Positions 7,530 through 13,306 of a stretch of 14,166 nucleotides of DNA are shown in pieces. Both the position numbers and the translations under genes were made by a program. Positions within the stretch are counted from its first letter, which is position 1; the number at the start of each line of letters is the position of its first letter. The notes beneath the pieces were generated by a model that was not told where the DNA came from, searched no databases, and was given only the letters and a program-made list of their open reading frames with translations. The stretch is taken from assembly GCA_016296165.1 (NCBI GenBank), contig JAEDJV010000058.1:1-14166 (forward strand), read 5' to 3'. Origin of the DNA: Oscillospiraceae bacterium. Its GTDB lineage: Bacteria; Bacillota; Clostridia; Oscillospirales; Ruminococcaceae.

Positions 7530-7728
7530 TATGTCACATCCATTTCCCTAAAAATCATAGTAAACGACAAATCTGTCTGCCAATCCTGTCATCTGAATTC
7601 AGCTGACAGAATCGGCAGAGACACCATAAAAAATCACAAAAAAAGCTTAAATTAAGCCTTATGCTCACTACAATTTGATAAAAATGCAAAAAAATTAGTT
7701 TTGCTGTTTAAAAAAATTGATACTTCCG
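7530..7728 (-). promoter_or_regulatory. Structured 5' leader of the diguanylate cyclase mRNA, possible attenuator or unclassified cis-regulatory RNA
   Basis: On the minus strand this leader contains, in order, a U-rich start, a terminator-like hairpin (AAGGCTT 7660-7654 with AAGCTTT 7648-7642, loop AATTT, then a run of seven T at 7644-7638 that overlaps the base of the stem) and a 16-bp stem (7619-7604 with 7591-7576). In the second stem the two departures from perfect complementarity become G-U pairs in the transcribed strand but A-C mismatches in the opposite strand, which points to RNA rather than DNA function. The loop (7592-7603) contains CTGAATTCAG. The ribosome binding site is a modest GGATG about nine bases from the start. 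I see no GEMM/c-di-GMP-I or c-di-GMP-II riboswitch sequence. Outside this leader, 7729-7837 holds only the promoter and A/T-rich sequence. Confidence 0.45.
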
Positions 7729-7734
7729 ATAAAT

Positions 7735-7763
7735 ATTATAACATAAAACTAATTTCTTTACAA
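7735..7763 (-). promoter_or_regulatory. Promoter of the diguanylate cyclase gene
   Basis: On the minus strand, TTGTAA (7763-7758), a 17-base spacer and TATAAT (7740-7735) are seen, with TG one base before the -10. Transcription would start near 7728, giving a leader of about 200 nt. A TTGACA lies slightly further upstream (7774-7769) but is at the wrong distance from this -10. Confidence 0.75.
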
Positions 7764-7837
7764 GTTTTTTTGTCAATACGTTCCAATATATCCTACAAAT
7801 TTTTTTGTTTTTTTTTATAGATTATGCATTATTCAAA

Positions 7838-8305
7838 CTAATCAATTTCCTTTGTCATCTGAAAATACGGAGAGATACCGTATCCATTTTTCCTGTAGCA
7901 GTTTACAGCCTTTTCATTTTCCGTCTCAACTTCAAGTTTAAACCTTACTGCTTCCGGAAAATATTCTTCAATAAATACCAGGGCTTCAGAACCTGCACCA
8001 AGATGACGAAACTCCGGTTTTATATACAGATCCTCAAGCCAGATACAGATCCCTCCATATTCCGTTGAATAGCACATTGCAGTCATCATATATCCGATAG
8101 TCTCATTGTTGTTTTCAATGATAAATCCCGTAACAAACGGACATTCTCCCACACAGTCATCAAAATCACGTTCCAGTACTGAATCCTTCGGTGTACTCAG
8201 AACTGCCGGTGAATCATAGAAAACACGCATCATATTGAGCACTTCTTCCCTGTCGGAGTTTATCATTTTTCGAAAATTAATATTATCGTTCAAATCAGAC
8301 ACCAT
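7838..8305 (-). CDS. GNAT-family N-acetyltransferase
   Basis: The product is a 155-residue single-domain acetyltransferase that would transfer an acetyl group from acetyl-CoA to an unidentified amine in the cytoplasm. The acetyl-CoA pyrophosphate loop is RHLGAG (100-105), preceded by strand 4 (WLEDLYIKPEF, 89-99). The C-terminal motif B is LEVETENEKAVNCYRKNGY (124-142). The start is uncertain: the ATG at 8305-8303 has AAAGG immediately adjacent, with no spacer, so GTG at codon 2 or TTG at codon 5 may be used instead and the protein may be a few residues shorter. It has its own promoter and diverges from the nitroreductase gene. No clear terminator follows, so some transcripts may read into the diguanylate cyclase gene. 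Confidence 0.88.
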   Translation of the reverse strand: MVSDLNDNINFRKMINSDREEVLNMMRVFYDSPAVLSTPKDSVLERDFDDCVGECPFVTGFIIENNNETIGYMMTAMCYSTEYGGICIWLEDLYIKPEFRHLGAGSEALVFIEEYFPEAVRFKLEVETENEKAVNCYRKNGYGISPYFQMTKEID

Positions 8306-8332
8306 CCTTTATTATTTTGTTTAACAATTATT

Positions 8333-8361
8333 ACTATAACACAATATGAAAATTTTCACAA
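8333..8361 (-). promoter_or_regulatory. Promoter of the GNAT gene
   Basis: On the minus strand, TTGTGA (8361-8356) is followed by a 17-base spacer and TATAGT (8338-8333), with TG one base before the -10. It lies back to back with the nitroreductase promoter, with about 20 bases between the two -35 elements. Confidence 0.68.
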
Positions 8362-8380
8362 GCTGAAAAAACTCACACTG

Positions 8381-8409
8381 TTGTTTTTTCAAAAAAATAA
8401 TGTTATAAT
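8381..8409 (+). promoter_or_regulatory. Promoter of the nitroreductase gene
   Basis: TTGTTT (8381-8386), a 17-base spacer and TATAAT (8404-8409) with TG at 8401-8402 form an extended -10 promoter. The first transcribed base would be near 8416, about 29 nt before ATG 8445. This makes the in-frame ATG at 8427 an unlikely start. Confidence 0.75.
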
Positions 8410-8444
8410 CATAGCATAATAAAATTATGAAAGGAATATTCACC

Positions 8445-8960
8445 ATGAGTTTTTTAGAATCAGCAAAATCAAGATATTCAGTACGTAATTTTGAAGACAG
8501 AACAGTTTCTCCGGAAGACATGCAAAAAATCCTGGAAGCTGCAAATCATACACCTACAGCCTGTAATCTCCAGCCACAGAGAATATATGTAGTTGAGAGT
8601 AAAGAAAACATCGCTAAACTCAACAGCCTCTGCAAATGCATATTCGGCGCAAAAACAGTACTTATGTTTACTTACAACACAGATGAAGAATGGAAAAACC
8701 CACTAGAGGAAGGTGTCTGCTCGGGCGTGGAGGATGTCAGCATAGTTGCGACACATGTAATGATGGAAGCCTGGGAACTCGGAATCGGTTCATGCTGGGT
8801 TAACTACTTCTCAAACAAAAAAATCGAAGAAGCATTCGAACTACCTGCAAACGAAAAACTCGTCCTCCTTATGCCGATGGGTTATCCTTCAGAAAAGGCT
8901 GCGCCTATACCGATGCACAGTCAGTACAAGGCCATTGAAGATACTGTAAAGTATATATAA
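8445..8960 (+). CDS. Nitroreductase-family FMN oxidoreductase
   Basis: It is probably an FMN-dependent NAD(P)H oxidoreductase of the small nitroreductase family, with physiological substrate unknown. The 171-residue protein carries the usual landmarks: SRYSVRNF (9-16) for FMN phosphate binding, PTACNLQPQRIYVV (37-50), ELGIGSCWVN (111-120) and MGYPSEKAAP (145-154). Members usually act as homodimers. I chose ATG 8445 because AAAGGA (8430-8435) precedes it by nine bases; the in-frame ATG at 8427 has no binding site and lies about 11 bases from the predicted transcription start. The gene is monocistronic, with its own promoter and terminator. Cysteines (40, 63, 65, 92, 117) are frequent but form no known motif. 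Confidence 0.9.
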   Translation: MSFLESAKSRYSVRNFEDRTVSPEDMQKILEAANHTPTACNLQPQRIYVVESKENIAKLNSLCKCIFGAKTVLMFTYNTDEEWKNPLEEGVCSGVEDVSIVATHVMMEAWELGIGSCWVNYFSNKKIEEAFELPANEKLVLLMPMGYPSEKAAPIPMHSQYKAIEDTVKYI

Positions 8961-8978
8961 TTTTATTTTTTCCTTAGA

Positions 8979-9010
8979 AAACCGCGCAATCAATATTGTG
9001 CGGTTTTTTT
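8979..9010 (+). terminator. Intrinsic terminator after the nitroreductase gene
   Basis: AAACCGCGCAAT (8979-8990) pairs with ATTGTGCGGTTT (8995-9006), with one G-U pair in the plus-strand transcript and a 4-nt loop. It is followed by a run of T to 9010. The 8961-9130 stretch otherwise holds nothing recognisable. Confidence 0.92.
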
Positions 9011-9130
9011 ACAAACTCCTGGTTTAAAATTATATTTTGCATTCCCGCATATATTATGCACAACCGCTGAATTCGCCAAAAACTCTATTTTATCTGCATT
9101 TTTTCATGCCTTTTTATTACATAAACAGTA

Positions 9131-9159
9131 TTGTAAAACATGTGTATATATGATATAAT
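9131..9159 (+). promoter_or_regulatory. Promoter of the dehydrogenase-proBA operon
   Basis: TTGTAA (9131-9136), a 17-base spacer and TATAAT (9154-9159) with TG at 9151-9152 make a well-formed extended -10 promoter. Transcription would start near 9166, leaving a leader of about 80 nt with no obvious structure before ATG 9247. It is the only convincing promoter I see for the five genes that follow. Confidence 0.78.
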
Positions 9160-9246
9160 AAAAGTTAGTTGCTGTGTGGAAAATTTAATCTGCACCGTAT
9201 AAAAACCAAAGGAACTTATAATTTTGACAACAGAGGTAATTTTAAA

Positions 9247-9618
9247 ATGAATACTTTCCCGCTTAATTTTACAAATCATATGATTTTCTGCGCAATTGGA
9301 GTTGTCTTCTTTCTGTTTCAGTTCTGGAGACAGGGTTTCAAATACCAGATTATGACTGCTGCCGCAATCGGCATGACACTTCTTCTCTACATAAATGACA
9401 GCACAACATGGAGATACATAGTTGGCATTGCTGAAGCTGTTCTTATCGTGGCAATATTCATCACAATGTCAGCAGAAAAGAAAAAAGCTGAAAAGAAAGC
9501 TGAAGAAAAAAACAAAACATCAGAAGAAAGCACTTCCTCCGAATCAGTTTCCTCTGAAGAAAATGAAGTGAAAAATACTGATAATGACGATAAAAAAGAG
9601 GAATCCATTGATGGCTGA
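9247..9618 (+). CDS. Small membrane protein with charged Lys/Glu/Ser-rich tail, function unknown
   Basis: The 123-residue product has three hydrophobic segments (about 11-25, 34-48 and 56-73). A long cytoplasmic-looking tail from residue 76 is made almost only of Lys, Glu, Ser, Asp and Asn (for example KKKAEKKAEEK) and is probably disordered. I do not recognise the family. ATG 9247 is preceded by AGAGGT (9232-9237) at nine bases. An in-frame start at 9169 is only a few bases from the predicted transcription start and unlikely. The last 8 bases overlap the start of the dehydrogenase gene, so the two are translationally coupled. It is the first gene of the proBA operon. A partner role with the tail-anchored protein at the other end of the operon is possible but unsupported. 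Confidence 0.75.
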   Translation: MNTFPLNFTNHMIFCAIGVVFFLFQFWRQGFKYQIMTAAAIGMTLLLYINDSTTWRYIVGIAEAVLIVAIFITMSAEKKKAEKKAEEKNKTSEESTSSESVSSEENEVKNTDNDDKKEESIDG

Positions 9619-10573
9619 TATAAATAAAACTGTAGTCCTCGACTGGGACACAGTTTCAAACAACGACATACAGCATGACGAGATTCTGGCTCCCGGCAAG
9701 ATAAAATTTTACGGACTTACAAAACCTGAGGAAGTGATTCAGCGAATCGGTGACAGCAGCATCGTTCTTTGCAACAAGGTTCTTATAACCGAACAAATCA
9801 TGGATGCCTGCCCTTCACTAAGGTATATCGGTCTCTTTGCAACAGGTTTCAATAATATTGATCTTAATGCAGCAAAGGAAAGAGGAATTACTGTGTGCAA
9901 TGCAGGCTCATACTCAACTGATGCCGTTGCCCAGCATACTTTTGCTCTTATACTTCATCACTTCAGTAAAGTGGCGCTATATGGAAATTATGTAGCAGAC
10001 GGCGGTTGGATAAAATCACCCACATTCTCCGTTTTCCCGTTTCCTGTATATGAACTTGCAGGCAAAACAATAGCAATAGTAGGATTTGGCAGCATAGGAA
10101 AGGCTGTTGCAAAAATTGCTGAGGCTTTTAACATGAACATCCTTGTCTGTACAAGAACAAAGCCTGAAAATTCAAAATACGAACTTGTCTCACCTGAAGA
10201 GGCTTTCAGACGTGCAGATATACTTACCTGTCACTGTCCTCTTACAGAAAGCACAAAAGGATTTATAAGCCGGGACAGACTTTCTCTTATGAAAAAAAGT
10301 GCATTAATCATAAATACATCAAGAGGTCCTGTGGCCGACGAAAAGGCTCTTGCTGACGCACTCAATTCAGAACAGATTGCAGGTGCCGGACTTGATGTAC
10401 TCGAATACGAACCTATGCGACCCGACTCACCCCTTCTGGGAGCAAAAAACTGCATAATAACACCTCATATAGCATGGGCGCCGCTTGAAACAAGGCGCAG
10501 ACTCATCAGCATTGTAAACGGCAACCTTAAGGCGTTCCTGGAGGGAAAACCTACGAATGTTGTCAATCAATAA
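9611..10573 (+). CDS. D-isomer-specific 2-hydroxyacid dehydrogenase (glycerate dehydrogenase/hydroxypyruvate reductase-like)
   Basis: It is a 320-residue NAD(P)-dependent enzyme that reduces a 2-oxoacid to the D-2-hydroxyacid; the exact substrate cannot be read from the sequence. The dinucleotide-binding loop is GFGSIG (158-163). The catalytic triad is Arg238 (NTSRGP, 235-240), Glu267 (LDVLEYEP, 261-268) and His286 (TPHIAW, 284-289). The second Rossmann strand ends VCTRTKP (179-185) where NAD-specific members carry an aspartate, which hints at NADPH use. I chose ATG 9611 because AGAGGA (9597-9602) lies eight bases upstream; an in-frame ATG at 9584 has no site. It overlaps the preceding gene by 8 nt, and proB follows after 16 nt. 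Hydroxypyruvate, glyoxylate or 3-phosphoglycerate chemistry are all possible. There is no ACT domain, which argues against a typical regulated SerA. Confidence 0.88.
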   Translation: MADINKTVVLDWDTVSNNDIQHDEILAPGKIKFYGLTKPEEVIQRIGDSSIVLCNKVLITEQIMDACPSLRYIGLFATGFNNIDLNAAKERGITVCNAGSYSTDAVAQHTFALILHHFSKVALYGNYVADGGWIKSPTFSVFPFPVYELAGKTIAIVGFGSIGKAVAKIAEAFNMNILVCTRTKPENSKYELVSPEEAFRRADILTCHCPLTESTKGFISRDRLSLMKKSALIINTSRGPVADEKALADALNSEQIAGAGLDVLEYEPMRPDSPLLGAKNCIITPHIAWAPLETRRRLISIVNGNLKAFLEGKPTNVVNQ

Positions 10574-10589
10574 AAAGGAATGATTAATA

Positions 10590-11375
10590 ATGATACGCAT
10601 TTCAGAAAAACAGCGTATAGTAATAAAACTTGGAACATCAACAATTGCACACAGTACAGGCAAGCTTAATATAAGAAAAATGAACAGTCTCGTGAGAGTA
10701 CTGGCCGATCTTCAGAACTCGGGCAAGGAGATTGTTATCGTATCATCAGGTGCTATAGGACTTGGTGTAGGTAAACTCGGCCTGAGAACACGCCCTTCAG
10801 ATACACCTTCAAAGCAGGCATGTGCAGCTGTAGGTCAGTGTGAACTTATGTATATGTATGACAATCTTTTTGACGAATACGGCATAACTGTAGCACAGAT
10901 ACTTCTTACAAAAACTATTCTCGAAAAAAACAACGTTGTAAATACATTTGAAAAACTCATATCAATGGGAGTTATCCCTATAGTTAATGAAAACGACACC
11001 GTTGCCATCGATGAGCTCGAACTTGAGATCGGCGAAAACGATTCTCTGTCTGCGATGGTAGCAAATCTTTCAAAAGCAGACCTCCTTATCATACTTTCCG
11101 ATATAGACGGTCTGTTCAGTTCAGACCCTCATTCAGATGAAAATGCAGAACTCATTCCGGTTGTCCACCAGATAGATGAATATATCGAAAATATCGCAGG
11201 CGGTGCAGGTTCATCACTTGGCACAGGAGGTATGGCTACCAAGATAAATGCTGCACGTATAGCAACACAGGCTGGTATAGATATGATTATCATGAACGGA
11301 AAAAATCCCGAAATGCTCTATGACCTTTTCGAAGACAAGCCGGTTGGAACATTATTTGAAGCACAGAAAGGATAA
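10590..11375 (+). CDS. proB: Glutamate 5-kinase, short form without PUA domain
   Basis: It phosphorylates the gamma-carboxyl of glutamate with ATP, the first step of proline synthesis, producing the labile glutamyl phosphate handed to ProA. The 261 residues form one amino-acid-kinase domain: IKLGTST (12-18), VSSGAIGLG (51-59), NEND (133-136), GENDSLSA (148-155), LSDIDGLF (169-176) and GTGGMATKINAA (211-222). The C-terminal PUA domain present in the roughly 367-residue E. coli enzyme is absent. Proline feedback is thought to act at the kinase domain, so the short form may still be regulated. AAGGAA (10575-10580) lies nine bases before ATG 10590. The proA ribosome binding site lies within its last codons. 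Confidence 0.94.
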   Translation: MIRISEKQRIVIKLGTSTIAHSTGKLNIRKMNSLVRVLADLQNSGKEIVIVSSGAIGLGVGKLGLRTRPSDTPSKQACAAVGQCELMYMYDNLFDEYGITVAQILLTKTILEKNNVVNTFEKLISMGVIPIVNENDTVAIDELELEIGENDSLSAMVANLSKADLLIILSDIDGLFSSDPHSDENAELIPVVHQIDEYIENIAGGAGSSLGTGGMATKINAARIATQAGIDMIIMNGKNPEMLYDLFEDKPVGTLFEAQKG

Positions 11376-11381
11376 TGCATT

Positions 11382-12629
11382 ATGACATATATTGAACAGC
11401 TGGGTGCAAATGCAAAAGCTGCTGAAAAAAGCATAGCAACAGCAAGTACCATGCTAAAAAACGCAGCTCTTAAGGAAATAGCAAACGCACTCATTGAAAA
11501 CACAGATCTCATCATAGAGCAGAACAGACTCGATCTTCAGAACGCAAAGGAAAACAATATCTCTGAAGTTATGCAGGACAGGTTAATGCTCAACTCTGAC
11601 AGAATCAAAAACATTTCTGACTGCGTACTCAAGATAATTGATCTCGATGATGTTATCGGGAATGTAGAATATGGTGCCGTACGACCAAACGGACTCAAAA
11701 TTTCAAAAGTAAGAGTACCTCTTGGCGTTATAGGAATCATCTTTGAATCAAGACCTAACGTTACTGTTGATGCAGCAACACTCTGCATGAAAGCCGGAAA
11801 TGCTGTAATCCTCAGAGGCGGCAAGGAAGCAGTAAACTCGAACAAATGTCTCACCGAAATAATGCGTAAAGCCGTAGCAAAAGCCGGCCTTCCTGAAGAC
11901 ATCATCCAGCTTGTAACCGATACATCAAGAGAATCAGCAAATGAAATGATGAAGATGAACAAATATCTTGATGTTCTCATTCCAAGAGGTGGTGCAGGAC
12001 TTATCAGTGCTGTTGTGGCAAACGCTACTGTACCGGTCATTGAAACAGGTGTAGGAAACTGTCACGTATATGTAGACAGCTCAGCAGATATTGATATGGC
12101 TGTAAATATAGCAGATAACGGCAAAACACAGCGTCCTTCAGTATGCAACGCCATAGAAAATCTCATAGTACACAAGGATATTGCAGAAAGCTTTTTGCCT
12201 GCAATAAAGAAAAAATTTGACGAACACAGTGTTCAGATTCTTGGATGTGAACGTACAAAGGCTATTCTAGGAGATTGTGTGATTCCTGCGACTGATGAAG
12301 ACTATGCAACAGAATTCCTTGACTACAAAATCTCAGTAAAAGTTGTTGACAGCATAGAAGAAGCAATCGACCACATTTCAAAATACACAACTCATCATTC
12401 AGAATGCATAGTAACTTCAAGCCTTCCAAACGCAGAAAAATTCCAGAATGAAATAGATGCAGCTGCTGTATATGTAAATGCCTCAACAAGATTTACAGAT
12501 GGCAGTGAATTCGGATTTGGTGCCGAAATAGGCATATCCACACAGAAACTCCATGCACGCGGACCTATGGGACTAAAAGAACTCACTTCAGTAAAATACA
12601 TCATCAGCGGCAACGGCCAGATCAGATAA
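11382..12629 (+). CDS. proA: Glutamate-5-semialdehyde dehydrogenase (gamma-glutamyl phosphate reductase)
   Basis: It reduces glutamyl 5-phosphate to glutamate 5-semialdehyde with NADPH, the second step of proline synthesis. The length of 415 residues is typical. Supporting segments are VPLGVIGIIFESRPNVTVDA (112-131), AGNAVILRGGKEA (138-150), the catalytic Cys255 in QRPSVCNA (250-257), and the conserved C-terminal GSEFGFGAEIGIST (374-387) with HARGPMGL (391-398). The gene starts six bases after proB, with AAAGGA (11367-11372) inside proB. The third pathway enzyme, ProC, is not encoded here. Confidence 0.95.
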   Translation: MTYIEQLGANAKAAEKSIATASTMLKNAALKEIANALIENTDLIIEQNRLDLQNAKENNISEVMQDRLMLNSDRIKNISDCVLKIIDLDDVIGNVEYGAVRPNGLKISKVRVPLGVIGIIFESRPNVTVDAATLCMKAGNAVILRGGKEAVNSNKCLTEIMRKAVAKAGLPEDIIQLVTDTSRESANEMMKMNKYLDVLIPRGGAGLISAVVANATVPVIETGVGNCHVYVDSSADIDMAVNIADNGKTQRPSVCNAIENLIVHKDIAESFLPAIKKKFDEHSVQILGCERTKAILGDCVIPATDEDYATEFLDYKISVKVVDSIEEAIDHISKYTTHHSECIVTSSLPNAEKFQNEIDAAAVYVNASTRFTDGSEFGFGAEIGISTQKLHARGPMGLKELTSVKYIISGNGQIR

Positions 12630-12657
12630 GATAAATAACAAACAGGAGATATAACTA

Positions 12658-13272
12658 ATGCCTGATACAACCGAATTCATAACTCGTATGATGAACAGAG
12701 AAGGGGATGAACTCGACAAACTTCTCTCATACGCAGACGAGATAAAAAAAGGCAGTACAGTAAAAAAACAAAACGCAGACAGCATACTTGATGAGATATT
12801 CAAAACTCAGAAAATTCCCGTATCCCCCAAAAAATACAAAGAAATTCCCTCTGTTCCTGTATCGGAAACAGGAGAAAAAAACTTTCACAGACTGTTAAAC
12901 TCGTATGAAGCACAGGATTACATAACATACGGTAGTATATGTGAATTTAATAAAAAAGATATAGTTCCGCTTATTACAGATGAAGCTGAACATGTGAAGT
13001 CGTCAGCACCTGAATCTGATCCTCCGGAACTTATTGCTGATAAAACCGAAGAAAAAGATACATCAGGCAGCATTCCTAAAATAAACGCTTCAGATCTTTT
13101 TGAGTCAAGTGAGGATAATATGTCGAATGCCGAAAGATTTGTGTCTCAGCAGGAAACTAAACATCCCAGACTCTATTTTCTGCTTGGTTTTTTTATCTTC
13201 ATGGTTATGCTGCTCGGACTGGTATCATTTATATTTATCGGAGTGGATACTATAAAAAAATTCATAGTATAA
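12658..13272 (+). CDS. Tail-anchored membrane protein of unknown function
   Basis: The 204-residue product begins with a long hydrophilic, charged region (about 1-168) and ends in one strongly hydrophobic segment (about 171-195) followed by DTIKKFIV. It therefore looks anchored by its C-terminus with the bulk in the cytoplasm. The N-terminal 50 residues contain heptad-like stretches (FITRMMNREGDELDKLLSYA, 7-26) and may be helical; 105-170 is rich in Ser, Glu, Asp and Pro and is probably disordered. No signal peptide, enzyme motif or known domain is visible. It lies 28 bases downstream of proA, with AGGAG (12644-12648) at nine bases from ATG 12658, so it is co-transcribed with proBA. A terminator follows immediately. 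Confidence 0.78.
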   Translation: MPDTTEFITRMMNREGDELDKLLSYADEIKKGSTVKKQNADSILDEIFKTQKIPVSPKKYKEIPSVPVSETGEKNFHRLLNSYEAQDYITYGSICEFNKKDIVPLITDEAEHVKSSAPESDPPELIADKTEEKDTSGSIPKINASDLFESSEDNMSNAERFVSQQETKHPRLYFLLGFFIFMVMLLGLVSFIFIGVDTIKKFIV

Positions 13273-13274
13273 AC

Positions 13275-13305
13275 AAAAAATCTGCAGAAGAAACTGCAGA
13301 TTTTT
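13275..13305. terminator. Bidirectional terminator ending the proBA operon and the EAL gene
   Basis: TCTGCAG (13281-13287) pairs with CTGCAGA (13294-13300) around a 6-nt loop, with six A on the left and five T on the right that extend the stem and give a T-tract on either strand. The stop codons of the convergent genes lie at 13270-13272 and 13307-13309. Confidence 0.9.
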
Positions 13306-13306
13306 C

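Noticed and set aside
7530..7728. Known c-di-GMP riboswitch (GEMM I or II) before the diguanylate cyclase gene
   Set aside because: The conserved GEMM core sequences are not present; only generic hairpins are seen.
7769..7774. TTGACA on the minus strand as the -35 of the diguanylate cyclase promoter
   Set aside because: It is 28 bases from the TATAAT. The TTGTAA at 7763-7758 has the proper 17-base spacing.
9160..9246. T-box or other leader controlling the proBA operon
   Set aside because: The leader is only about 80 nt, with no terminator and no T-box sequence.
9387..9659. 90-codon minus-strand frame rich in Ser and Phe
   Set aside because: Antisense of the Lys/Glu-rich tail of the small membrane protein; composition is explained by that.
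11537..12040. 167-codon minus-strand frame inside proA
   Set aside because: Long but antisense to a fully conserved proA; a composition effect.
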